Assembly (NCBI GenBank): GCA_016711875.1
Contig: JADJSD010000023.1
Coordinates: 1 to 64,000 of the forward strand
Length of the DNA: 64,000 nt
Direction: 5' to 3'
Source of the DNA: Betaproteobacteria bacterium
GTDB taxonomy: Bacteria > Pseudomonadota > Gammaproteobacteria > Burkholderiales > Usitatibacteraceae
Shown here: piece after piece, positions 1-8,771 of the stretch
How the letters are laid out: every line of letters starts with the position of its first letter
Numbering within the stretch: position 1 is the first letter of the stretch
Translations under genes and position numbers: made by a program
The notes under the pieces: generated by a model
Told to the model about the DNA's origin: nothing
Databases searched by the model: none
Seen by the model: the letters and a program-made list of their open reading frames with translations, nothing else

Positions 1-23
1 CGAGCTTTGACCACTTTTTTCAT
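1..23 (-). CDS. start of an unidentified gene, cut by the window edge
   Basis: Only eight codons are visible, reading MKKVVKA and a partial next codon. An AAAGGA ribosome-binding site sits about 7 nt upstream of the ATG. The ATG overlaps the bioD stop codon (ATGA), so the gene is probably translationally coupled to the biotin operon. The product cannot be identified from this fragment. Confidence 0.5.
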
Positions 24-758
24 TTTGATTCCTTTCGAAGGTGAAGTGCTTTCAAGGTCTTTGCTTGCGGCAGCCATGCGTGCAGCCCCAGCAGGGGTCG
101 GGGCTGGAAATCATCCCCACTTCGCCGAGGAGCGGCGGCCATGAGCAAGTTGTCCAGTGTCGACAGATTTTCTGCATAGGCGTTCATGCGCACCGCCATC
201 GCGGGCTGTCGACGAGACTCGGCGATCCATCCGGTGAAGGGCAGGCCGCGCGCACGATGGCTTCAGCCGTGAGGAGCGCGTGATTCGGACAACCCGCCGA
301 TAGCCACGACGAGGACCGACCGGCAGGCGAAGGCGCGCGATCGATCAGGGCCAGTGTCGAGGGCCGTTGCCTGACATCGGCACCGAGGAAGCCGCCGACG
401 CCCTTCGACGAGCGCGAGCGTCGGCCCGCGGGGCAGCGTTACGACAGGCGATGGTAGCACTCCATGTCGACCGCGATGCTCTCGCCCTGCGCTGCGATGT
501 GCGGCGCAATGGGCGGCCCGGCGAGAAGAGTGCGGACTCGCTGGCGAGCGTGCCGCGGAAACCGAAGGGCGGACAGTGCCAGATGAGCGCCAGCGTCCTC
601 GTTCACGGCGATGCCCCCGGCCACCTCGATGGCGCCGGCGGCGACCGGTTTCATCATGCCGGCGCCAGGCCAGGTTTCCGCAGCGCCACCACTAGCGCGC
701 ACGCGACGAGGGTCTTGCCGACGCCCGCGTCCGTGCTGGTGACGAAGAAGCCGCTCAT
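20..758 (-). CDS. bioD: dethiobiotin synthetase BioD (frameshifted)
   Basis: ATP-dependent dethiobiotin synthetase, which closes the ureido ring of biotin by carboxylating 7,8-diaminopelargonate in the cytoplasm. The start reads MSGFFVTSTDAGVGKT, containing the Walker A loop. Further on, in other frames, come MKPVAAGA with an NED motif, PPIAPHIAAQGE, a VEG segment, a NHALLTAEAI segment and a C-terminal LLGLHAWLP. The order and total length (about 245 codons) fit BioD, but the frame changes several times. The ATG overlaps the bioC stop (ATGA), and the stop overlaps the next ATG. Either the sequence is poor here or the gene is decaying; the first is likelier because the neighbours show the same damage. 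Confidence 0.8.
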
Positions 759-1673
759 CTCTTGGCCCTCGGGGCGAATTCGAGTGCCGATCTGCTCGGC
801 CATCAACGAGCTTCCGTTTGGGCGGCAACGGCTTCCACGCGTGACCGAAACGACTTCGAACGTGGCCGGAAGGCGGCCGACTTGGCGAAAGCGCTCGTAC
901 GCCTTCTGTCATGCGTTGCCAGCGGGCTTGCCCGTCAGCCGGTGGTGCGTGCCGGGCAGGGAAGCTACGGCGCCGATACGCCTTGAGTTCGCGCGGATAT
1001 TCAGCGGCTTGAGTAATTCGTATTTGATCGTGACGATCTCCCTAGTCCATCACACGGTCCGCGAGGCCCGCATGAACGAGGGCGTCACCGATGGTCATGT
1101 CGACGAAGCCGTTGACGTGCGGGCCCGGTCGGCCGCCGCCTGGAGAACGCGGCGCGGAACTGCTGAGCGTATCCGGGCCGAAGGTGGTGAACAAGAGCAG
1201 GAGCCCGCCAGGCTTGAGCGCGCGCGACCTCTTTGGCGAGCGCGTCCGGTCTAACCACTGCATGGCGAGGTTCGAGAAGAGCGAGTCGACGGTGCGAACC
1301 GCGAGCGGCAGCGACTCCGCGTCGGCGCAAACAAACGAGTGCCGGTGACGCCTTGCCGAACAGGTGCCGGAGCCCCGAGGGCGAAGGCCTTGCTGCGCAC
1401 GGACGAGCAGCGTCATGGGCGAGGTCGAGGGCGACGAGGGCGGCACCCGGGTAGCTTGCGAGCGTCTTCCGTCGCGTAGCCGGTCTCCTGCCCAGGTCGA
1501 CGACGCGCGTCGGCTCGACCTGACGCAGGAGTCGAGGCGTTCGAGGAGACGACCGCCGATCTCTCCCGTTGGAGGATAGCGTGGTCGTCGTAGGTGATTG
1601 CCGAGGGGTCGAACGACTGCCGCACCTCGCGTTTGGCGGGCAATCGCACCGGGAGTCGCGCGGGTTCATTCAT
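755..1673 (-). CDS. bioC: malonyl-ACP O-methyltransferase BioC (frameshifted)
   Basis: SAM-dependent methyltransferase that methylates malonyl-ACP (or malonyl-CoA) so that fatty acid synthesis can build the pimeloyl chain of biotin. The N-terminus (MNEPARLPV, then VRQSFDPSA and a YDDHAILQRE stretch) is typical. The family segment ADAESLPL followed by FSNLAMQWLD is intact, then KPGGLLLLFTTFGPDT. The C-terminal signature of YERFR, GRLPATFEVV and GHAWKPLP lies in other frames. There are several frameshifts. The gene starts with ATGA overlap on bioH and ends with ATGA overlap on bioD. Identification is secure from the ordered motifs, but the exact protein cannot be read. Confidence 0.78.
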
Positions 1674-2439
1674 CGATGAGACGCGAGGGCGATCGAGGAG
1701 CGCTGTCGGCGATGGGTGAGGAGGACAGCGTGCGCGGCGTGACCGGTGGCGACGAAGCGCGTTGCCGTAATGCGGTCGGCCAGCCATTGCGGGCGGCACC
1801 GGTCGTGATCGAGTGCGTCGCGGTGGCCTTGGACCACCACCGCGGGGGCCAGCATTGCCGGGATAAGGGCGCGGATGTCCAGCTGGGCGCAGGACGTCGA
1901 GACCGGCGGCGAGCGCGACGCCCGCGGCGCGCCGGTCTGCCGTCACCGCATCGCCTGGAGCTGGCGAATCACGTGGCGCATCCGGGCCGCCTGGCCGCGC
2001 GCGTTGAGCGCGAGGAAGGGGCGGACGGTGGCGGCGCGATCGCGGACAAGTCCGCCGGAAACCTTCCAGCACCGCGGGGCGCGATGCCGGAAATCCAGCC
2101 ATCGCGGTCACGAGGAAGCGCGGTGCCACGCCGAGCGCCCAGGGCGCGGATGCCGAGCGGGGCGACACTCGGCGGAACGCCATCGCCACGTGGCCGCCGA
2201 GCGACCAGCCGCACCGCGCTGCCTTCGGCACGGCGGGGGCGACCTGCGCAGCGAGCGATCCGAGATCGGTGAAAGCGAGTCTGCGCGAGTGGCCGTGGCC
2301 GGGCAGGTCGATGACGTGAAGGCGAAGCGGGCAGCGAGGCGGTGCAGCCCACGGATACCAGGCGCCGCCGTGCAGCGCCCATCCGTGCAGGACACGAGGT
2401 CCGACCCGCGCCCGAACTTGGTCGACGGTGCAGCGTCAC
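1670..2439 (-). CDS. bioH: pimeloyl-ACP methyl ester carboxylesterase BioH (frameshifted)
   Basis: Alpha/beta hydrolase that removes the methyl group from pimeloyl-ACP methyl ester, ending chain building for biotin. Visible pieces are a LHVIDLPGHG strand-turn, the nucleophile elbow GWSLGG (Ser in GxSxG), and a C-terminal VVQGHRD followed by RFVATGHAAHA, which carries the catalytic His. Its GTG start overlaps the bioF stop (GTGA). Several frameshifts separate the pieces. The order bioF-bioH-bioC-bioD supports BioH rather than an unrelated hydrolase. Confidence 0.72.
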
Positions 2440-3611
2440 GATCGGCGAGGAGTCTCGGCGAGATCGCGCACGAGCGAGGCGAACCCCGCGCCGCGGAGTG
2501 CTCCGAGGAAAGCGATATCCGGAGGCGGGAGGTGCCCACCGGCACCGTGGGAGGGCGGATCGCGGGCACGAGGTGACCCCGCTCCCGCAGCCGCGCCGAA
2601 CAAAGGCCACGGGCGGCACGGGATCGCCGACGATGACCGGCTGGATGGCGGCCGGCGAGAGCCGGCGATTCGCGGCCTTCGCGACGTCGCGGAAAATCGG
2701 CGAGCGTGCGAAGGCGTTCCAGGCGCTCGCGGCTCGGCCGCGAAGATGGCCAACGCCGCCATCGCCGCGGCGGCGGCGGGCGGCCGGGCGGTCGAGAGAC
2801 AGCGTAGGGGCGGGCCCGCTGCATCAGCCACTCGATGACTTCGGGCGCCCCGGCCACGAAGGCGCCGTAGCCACCGAGCGCCTTGCCCAGGGTCGCCATG
2901 TACACGATGCGCTCGGAGGCGATGCCGAAATGGGCGAGCGATCCGCGGCCCCGTCCGAGCACCCCGATGCCGTGAGCGTCATCGACGACGAGCCAGGCGT
3001 CGAAACGCTCTGCGAGTGCGAGCAGTTCCGGCAGCGGCGCGAGATCGCCGTCCATGCTGAAGACGGCATCCGTCGCGATGAGCCGGCGGGCGGGCCGTCG
3101 AGGCGGCGAGCTGCCGCTCCAGCACCGCGAGGTCGCCGTGAGGGTGGCGATGGAAGCCGGCTCGCGAAAGCAGCGCGCCGTCGACGAGGCACGCGTGGTC
3201 CAGCCGGTCGGCGAACACGGCGGACTCGCGATCGGCCAGCGCGGCCAGGATGCCGAGGTTGGCCGCGTAGCCGCTCGCGAAGAGAAGGGCGCGCGGGATG
3301 ACCGGTGAAACGGCAAAGAAGGCCGCTCGGCCTCCGCGCGTGCGCGCGCTACGGTGACCGACGACGAGCGGGCGAAGCGCCCGCGCCGAACCCGTACCGC
3401 CCGAGGGCGTACGAGCCGCTTCGATCACGCGCGGGTCGTTCGCGAGGCCCAGGTAGTCATTGGAGGCGAAATTGGCGAGCGTCGCCCGCCCCTCGAGGAC
3501 GGTGGGCCCTGCGGCGAATCGAGGCGTACGCGTTCTTTCGCGCAGGAGCCCCTCTCGGGCGAGCCCGTCGAGATCGCGCCGGATGCGCGCGATGCCCGCG
3601 AAGGCGCCCAA
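2436..3611 (-). CDS. bioF: 8-amino-7-oxononanoate synthase BioF (frameshifted)
   Basis: PLP-dependent condensation of pimeloyl-ACP with L-alanine, the first ring-assembly step of biotin synthesis. Clear segments are NFASNDYLGLA near the N-terminus, a FASGYAANLG stretch, a TDAVFSMDGD stretch with VVDDAHGIGVLG (the Asp that contacts PLP), and TLGKALGGYGAF (lysine region). The end reads DLAETPRRS. The span corresponds to about 390 codons, normal for BioF, but the frame shifts several times. The probable start is TTG just downstream of the bioB stop; a start overlapping bioB is also possible. Confidence 0.8.
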
Positions 3612-3613
3612 CG

Positions 3614-4597
3614 TCAGGCCGGGGCGATGCCGAGCGCGGCGAAGAGCGCGTCGTCGCGCGCGACCTCGGGGTTGCCCGTGAGGAGGGCTTCTCGCCGTAG
3701 AAGATGGAGTTGGCGCCCGCCAGGGAAGCGGAGCGCCTGGACGGCCTCGTGCATCTTTGGGTGCGGCGCCCGCGGACAGGCGCACGAAGCTCTTCGGCAT
3801 CAGGATGCGTGCGGCGGCGATGGTGCGGACGAACTCCGTCCACGGGAATGTTTCCGTGCCGGCAAGGGGCGTGCCTTCCACCTGCACCAGCTGGTTGATG
3901 GGCACCGACTCGGGCTGCGGATCCAGGCCCGCGAGTTGCGCCAGGAGGCCCGCGCGCTCGGCCCGGGACTCGCCCATGCCGACGATGCCGCCGCTGCATA
4001 CGTGAATGCCGGCGTCGCGCACGCGTTCGAGCGTGTCGAGCCGGTCGCGGTATTCGCGCGTGGTGATGATCTCTGCCGTAGAACTCCGGGCGCGGTGTCG
4101 AGGTTGTGGTTGTAGTAGTCGAGGCCGGCGTCGCGCAACCGCTCGGCCTGCCCGTCCTTGAGCATGCAGAGCGTGCAGCACGTCTCGAGACCGAGCTTCT
4201 CACCTCGCGCGCACCATGTCACACCGGCTCCAGGTCGCGTGCTTTCGGGGGCCCGCGCCAGGCCGCTCCCATGCAGAAGCGCGATGCGCCATGGGCCTTG
4301 GCCGCCTTCGCGGCCTCGACCACGGCGTCGACGGCGAGCATCGGCTCGTTCTCGACACCGGCCGGATGGCGCGCCGACTGGGGGCAGTAGCCGCAATCCT
4401 CAGCAGCCGCCGGTCTTGATCGACAGCAACGTGGAGCGCTGGACGCGGTTCGGATCGAAATTTTCGCGGTGGACTGTCTGCGCGCGGAAAAGAAGATCGT
4501 TGAAGGGAAGGTCGAGGAGTGCGAGCGCTTCCTGCCTCAAGGCCCGGGTGCGGGGGTCGGCAGGGGGTGCGAAGGCGACGGCGGCGGCGTGGTCCAA
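3614..4597 (-). CDS. bioB: biotin synthase BioB (frameshifted)
   Basis: Radical SAM enzyme that inserts sulfur into dethiobiotin. The N-terminal DLLFRAQTVHR is present, and the radical SAM CxxxCxxC cysteines can be read once a frameshift after TGGC is allowed, giving EDCGYCPQS. Later come ETCCTLCMLK, DYYNHNLDT, HVCSGGIVGMGES, PINQLVQVEGTPL and a C-terminal FLAGANSIFYGEK. It is the first gene of the biotin operon, divergent from comF. I chose the TTG at 4597; a TTG at 4627 would leave only 7 nt to comF. At least three frameshifts are needed to read it whole. Confidence 0.82.
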
Positions 4598-4634
4598 GGA
4601 AGCTCTTTCGGAAAAGGATAGGTGCAAGTTGCTG

Positions 4635-5391
4635 ATGATTCAGGATTTTTCATCCCCTGTCAAAGCGCTCTGGCGATCGACCCGGACGATTGCCCAAAAA
4701 TTAGGCGAAACGGGCGCGACCGCGCTGCTCCGGTCGCGCGACTGCCTGCTTTGCCTCGACAATGCGGGCATGCGACCGCTGTGCTCTTCTTGCGAGGACC
4801 TCGTGCCCCGTGCCGGCTCCCTGTGTCCCGGGTGCGCACGTTCCCTGGCGGTTCCCGGCCCGGGCGGTCCGTGCCCGTGCCGCCGTCGCCCGCTCGATGC
4901 GCTCGTGGCCGCCTTCGAGTACCGGTTCCCGCTGGACCGGCTGGTCCAGCGCTTCAAGTTCGCGGGCGACCTGGACGCCGTGGGGATTTTCCGAACGGCG
5001 CTCGCACAGGCGTCGCCGCCGGCGCCCCGCGGATCTCGTCCTGCCGTCGCCGGCCTCCGACCGGCGCCTTCGGGAGCGCGGATTCAATCCGGCGGCAGTA
5101 CTGGCGAAGCGCGTGGCCCGCGAACTGGACGTCCCCTGGCATCCGGCGCTTCTGCGAAAGGTGCGACACACGCCCCCGCAGACCGGGCTCCCCCGCAAGT
5201 CCCGGGAGCGCAACCTGCGGGGAGCCTTCCGCTGCGCAGGGGTCGAGGGCCTTCGCGTCGTGCTCGTCGACGACGTCACCACCACGGGGGCGACCCTCGA
5301 GGCGCTGGCCCGCGAGTTGCGGCGCGCGGGTGCCCGGGAAGTCGGTGGCTGGGTGGTGGCACGGACGCCGCCGCCAGGCCGGGACGCCTGA
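4635..5391 (+). CDS. comF: ComF-family phosphoribosyltransferase-like protein (one frameshift)
   Basis: ComF proteins combine an N-terminal zinc-ribbon with a phosphoribosyltransferase fold and are linked to uptake of single-stranded DNA. Here the N-terminal part has paired cysteines (CLLC, CSSC, CPGC and a CPC) within about 80 residues. The second half, after a frame change near 5025, has RLRERGFNPA and the PRPP-binding loop VVLVDDVTTTGATL. The start is uncertain; the ATG at 4635 is the first in frame and keeps all cysteines. It is divergent from bioB, as in many betaproteobacteria. The size is normal for the family. Confidence 0.85.
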
Positions 5392-5394
5392 CCG

Positions 5395-5859
5395 ATGGTC
5401 GACGTCGTCCTTTTCCAGCCGGAGATCCCCCCCAACGCGGGCAACGTCATCCGTCTCTGCGCGAATACGGCCACGCCGCTTCACCTCGTGGAGCCGCTGG
5501 GATTCTCGATGGCGGACCGGCAACTCAAGCGGGCGGGGCTCGATTACGCACTGCGGGCAAACGTCTGGGTGCACGCCGACTGGGCCGCCTGCCGGGACGC
5601 GCTGGCCGGGCGCCGCCTGCGCGCCTTCACCACCCGGTCCTCGCGGCTGCTGGGCGAGTCGGACCTGGCGCAGGACGATGTCCTCGTCTTCGGCCCTGAG
5701 ACGGCCGGGCTCCCGGAGCCCGTCCTGTCGCAATTCGCCCCGGCGGACCGCATCCGACTGCCCATGATCCCGGGCAACCGCAGCATCAACCTGTCGAACG
5801 CGGTGGCCGTCGCGGTGTACGAGGCCTGGCGAAGGGCTGGCTATCCCGGGGGCGGCTAG
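5395..5859 (+). CDS. trmL: tRNA (cytidine(34)-2'-O)-methyltransferase TrmL
   Basis: SPOUT-class methyltransferase that 2'-O-methylates the wobble base of leucine tRNAs. The 154-residue length is typical. Motifs: FQPEIPPNAGNVIRLCAN at the N-terminus, DVLVFGPETAGLP in the middle, and IPGNRSINLSNAVAVAVYE at the C-terminus, which forms the SAM-binding knot. It starts 3 nt after the comF stop and is probably co-transcribed with it. The frame is intact. Confidence 0.95.
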   Translation: MVDVVLFQPEIPPNAGNVIRLCANTATPLHLVEPLGFSMADRQLKRAGLDYALRANVWVHADWAACRDALAGRRLRAFTTRSSRLLGESDLAQDDVLVFGPETAGLPEPVLSQFAPADRIRLPMIPGNRSINLSNAVAVAVYEAWRRAGYPGGG

Positions 5860-5868
5860 CAGGGGAAT

Positions 5869-5933
5869 TCGACCTAGGTCAAGAAAACGAGGCCACGCCG
5901 GCGGATACTTCGCCCTGTAGGGGAAATTCCTAC
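5869..5933 (+). promoter_or_regulatory. two dyads in the leader of the pilus-like operon
   Basis: The 271-nt gap between trmL and the first pilin-like gene holds two dyads. TCGACCTAGGTCAA (5869-5882) differs at one base from the TTGAC-N4-GTCAA form used by CRP/FNR-family regulators. GTAGG-N7-CCTAC lies at 5917-5933. No convincing -35/-10 pair was seen. Their role as operators is inference. Confidence 0.3.
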
Positions 5934-6130
5934 GGATGAAATGGCCCGAGCCGGCAATTGCCGCATAATTGTGAGGCCATTCACATACTTGCAGGGCATC
6001 CCGGCGCCTAATGGCGTCGTGGATGGGGAACTTGGTGGTCAAACCGGCGGTGACGCCGGAACCACCCTCGGAAAGGGATCCGTGCCCCATATTGACGAAC
6101 CAACGCGCTTGCAAACAGGAGATTGAAACG

Positions 6131-6719
6131 ATGAAAGCCTCGAACCTCACCAAGCTGGCCCTCGCCGTCGCGATGGCGCTTCCGCTTCTTGCCTCGGCCG
6201 AGTCCAACGTGGTCACCGGGGCCAACACCCTGGCGCCGGGCGCCCGCGCCCGCCTCGACTTCCAGGTCGTGATCCCGAAGGTGCTCTTCCTGCAGGTCGG
6301 CACCGGCACGCTGCTCGCCGACAACACGACGATCGACGGCGTGACCATCACGGTCCCGGCCGCCAGCGTCGGCGCCGGTTCCGTGGCCGCCCCGGGTTCG
6401 TTCAACGTCCGCGTGGTGGGCAACAACGCGCAACATCGACCTCACCGCCGCGACGACGGGCGCCCTCAGCAATGGCGTGAGCGACACCATTTCGTTCACC
6501 CAGATCACGGGCACGGGCGCCACCATCACGCACCCGACCTTCGTGGACGGCGGCACGAGCGCCCCGGTCACGATCACCCCGAACATCGGCACCAAGGTCA
6601 CGAACCTGACGGACACCTGGACCTTCGCGTACGCCAACGCGGCCGTCGTCCCGCCCGGCACGTACGGTGGCGTGAACGCCAACAACAGCCGCGTCACCTA
6701 CACGGTGACCATGCCTTAA
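6131..6719 (+). CDS. secreted pilin-like subunit 1 (one frameshift)
   Basis: Small exported protein of about 195 residues, first of a five-gene secreted operon. It has an AGGAG ribosome-binding site and a clear signal peptide (MKASNLTKLALAVAMALPLL, cleaved after ASA). The mature part is beta-rich, with the motif ARLDFQVVIPKVLFLQVGT near its start and, at the end, TFAYANAAVVPPGTYGG then RVTYTVTMP. The end motif recurs in the next gene, so the two are homologous subunits. There are no cysteines in the mature part. An extra C near 6431 breaks the frame. It resembles fimbrial subunits of chaperone/usher systems in architecture, but I recognise no named family. Confidence 0.7.
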
Positions 6720-6733
6720 GGCAGTCCCGTCCC

Positions 6734-6765
6734 GCACCGGGGCCCCTCGAAAGGGGCCCCGGTGC
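6734..6765 (+). terminator. strong hairpin between subunit genes 1 and 2
   Basis: A perfect 14-bp stem with arms GCACCGGGGCCCCT and AGGGGCCCCGGTGC encloses the tetraloop CGAA. No T-run follows, so it is not a standard intrinsic terminator. It could be a partial terminator or an RNA-stabilising 3' hairpin that raises the first subunit over the downstream genes, as seen in fimbrial operons. Confidence 0.6.
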
Positions 6766-6824
6766 CATAATGAAAGGGCGGCGGCGATTGGAAAGGGAGC
6801 CCCATCGCGCCCAACCTCGAGACC

Positions 6825-7464
6825 ATGAACGTGCCACGACCCGCTTCCTGTTCCCCTCGCCAATTCCGTGCCCTGCTCCTGGCGGGGCTTTCGCTTTTTC
6901 CGCTGGCGTCCCAGGCTTGGATCATCACCGGCCTCGGCACGAACAATCCTCGGCGGGTCTTTCTCGCCGTGGGCAACAGCGGCGCTTTCTGGGCCAACAA
7001 CGCCACGATCAACACCGTGACGGCCACCGCCCACCCCGGCCCAGGTGGTGAGCGGCACGCCGGTCGCGATGACCAGCAACAGCACGCAGTCCGTGAGCCC
7101 CTACGACAACTTCACGGTCTGCGCCCCGCCCGCGCAGGTCTACGTCGGCGCCGCCTACCAGCGTCGCGTCGCGGCCGACCCGGGTACCGCGACGCTGCAA
7201 GTGACTTCCCCGGCGAATCTCGTGAACGCCGACGGCGACGCGATCCCCTTCACGGAGATCAGCTGGACCGTCTCCGCCCTGGGTGGCGATGCGAACCCGA
7301 ATGCGATTCCGGCCGGCACCTTCAATGGCGGCACGCAGACGCTCACCACGGTGACGCAAGGCACGCTGCGCGAAAACTGCCATACGTTCGCCTATGCCAA
7401 CACCGCGGTGCGCCCGTCCGGCACGTACACGGGACGCGTGACCTACACGCTCGTCACCCCATGA
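6825..7464 (+). CDS. secreted pilin-like subunit 2 (one frameshift)
   Basis: Paralogue of the preceding subunit, about 212 residues. The signal peptide runs from MNVPRPASC through ALLLAGLSLFPLASQA. The mature start contains RVFLAVGNSGAF. After a frame change near 7040 it continues with SVSPYDNFTVCAPPAQVYVG and ends TFAYANTAVRPSGTYTGRVT then YTLVTP, matching the end of subunit 1. It has two cysteines (in VCAPP and ENCHT) that could form a disulfide. Its stop overlaps the next ATG (ATGA). A minor or tip subunit is a reasonable guess, not shown. Confidence 0.65.
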
Positions 7465-7931
7465 GCGCGTGCGGCGCGCCCCCCGATCCGCCTGCTCGCC
7501 GCCGCCTGCGCGCTGGCGGCGGCTCCCGGCGCTCGCGGCAACCGTCCGGCTGGACGATTCGGCGAGCCAGGTGATCCCCCCCAATGCCACCTGGCAGTGG
7601 GAGCCAGGCGCTGCGCTCGGGCATCAACACGCTGCACATGAACATCAGGGTAAACGTGCGCATCGACACGCGCGCCTACGCCGGGCGGCAGGGCAACATC
7701 TACATGGCGTTGCCGCCCGATGGCAGCTCGACCGTGCGCGCCGAGTGGACCACCCACGGCCGCCTGCTTCCGGGCCGCCTCGCCTCGGGCGAGCGGGTGG
7801 TCGTCTATTCCGGCGCCATTCCGGGGCCGTATCTCGACGACACGATCCAGGTGCGCCTCACGACGGACGCCCGCCAACTGGCCGAGGACGTGCGCCGCAT
7901 CCAGTTCCACTTCGAGCTGGACACGCCCTGA
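7461..7931 (+). CDS. small secreted beta-rich protein, third subunit (frameshifted)
   Basis: Reconstructed across about three single-base frame changes (C-run at 7480, near 7526 and near 7600). The product is about 155 residues with a signal peptide ending in ALA before ATVRLDDSASQ. The mature part has NIRVNVRIDTRAYAGR, YMALPPDGSS and RLLPGRLASGERVVVYSG, and ends IQFHFELDTP. The alternating hydrophobic pattern suggests a beta-sandwich. It is translationally coupled to subunit 2. No named family is recognised; it may be a tip, adaptor or anchor subunit. Confidence 0.55.
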
Positions 7932-7933
7932 AC

Positions 7934-8771
7934 ATGAGCCCGAGTCTGGAACCGACACGTTCGCGCGGCGCCGGTCGCCACGGGCTGGCCGTCGCCCTCG
8001 CGGCCGCCGCCCTGGCCGCCCCCGGTTTCGCCGGCGCGCAGGGCTTCGCGGCCTTCCTCGCCCCGTCTCGCTTCGACCTGACCATCGAGCCCCGGCAAGA
8101 CCCGGCGCGAGGTGCTCGAGTTCCATCACGTCGGCACGGTGGCCGGCAAGTATCGCGTGAGCACCAACGACTGGGAGTTCCAGCGCGACTACAGCGTGAA
8201 ATTCATGGACGAACTGGCGCCCGACAGCTGCCGTCCGTGGGTGGCCATCGAGCGTCGCGATCTCACGATTCCGCCCAACGGCAAGTACCGATTCCGATTC
8301 GAGGTGAGCGTGCCGCCGGGTACCGCGTCGCGCGAATGCCGCTTCGCGCTCATGGTCGAGGGCCAGGAACCGGCCAATGTCGAAGGGGCCAATCTGAGCG
8401 TTCCCGTTTCGGGCCGAGTCGGGGTGATCGTCTACGTGAAGGTGGGGGAGGCCGCGCCGGTTCTCGTCGTGACCCCCGCGGGCGTTCGCGACATCAAGGG
8501 CGCGAAGCTGCCCGTGCTCGCCGTCAGCAACAAGGGCAACGCGCACGGCCGGCTCGACGGCTTCCTCACGGGCAAGGATGCGGCGGGCAACGAGTTCGAG
8601 ATGGCGCCCGAGAACCTGCCGGTCATGCCGGGGATGGACCGCGAGGTCGCGATCCGTCCGGTGGCCGAGGAAGGGCGAAAGCTCCCCGACATCCGCTACC
8701 CCATCACAATCAAGGGCACCCTCGAATGGGGCAAGAAGCGCGAAACGGTCGAGTACCGGTTCCTGCCCTGA
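7934..8771 (+). CDS. periplasmic chaperone-like protein (one frameshift)
   Basis: Exported protein of about 278 residues. The signal peptide is rich in Ala/Leu and ends near GFAGAQ. The mature start FLAPSRFDLTIEPGK (allowing for an extra C near 8100) resembles the first strand of PapD-type fimbrial chaperones. IPPNGKYRFRFEVSVPPGTA, CRFALMVEG and VSGRVGVIVYVKVG correspond in order to chaperone strands. The C-terminal part (NKGNAHGRLDGF, then ITIKGTLEW) would be the second Ig domain. It sits between the subunits and the outer-membrane barrel, the expected place for a pilus chaperone. Family membership is inferred from pattern and context. Confidence 0.6.

Noticed and set aside
20..4597. Calling the biotin genes pseudogenes
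   Set aside because: Motifs of all five genes are intact and in order, and essential genes elsewhere show the same kind of frame breaks, so sequence error is more likely than decay.
5941..5965. Sigma-54 promoter upstream of the pilus-like operon (TGGC and TTGC elements)
   Set aside because: The spacing between the GG and GC elements is wrong for a -24/-12 promoter.
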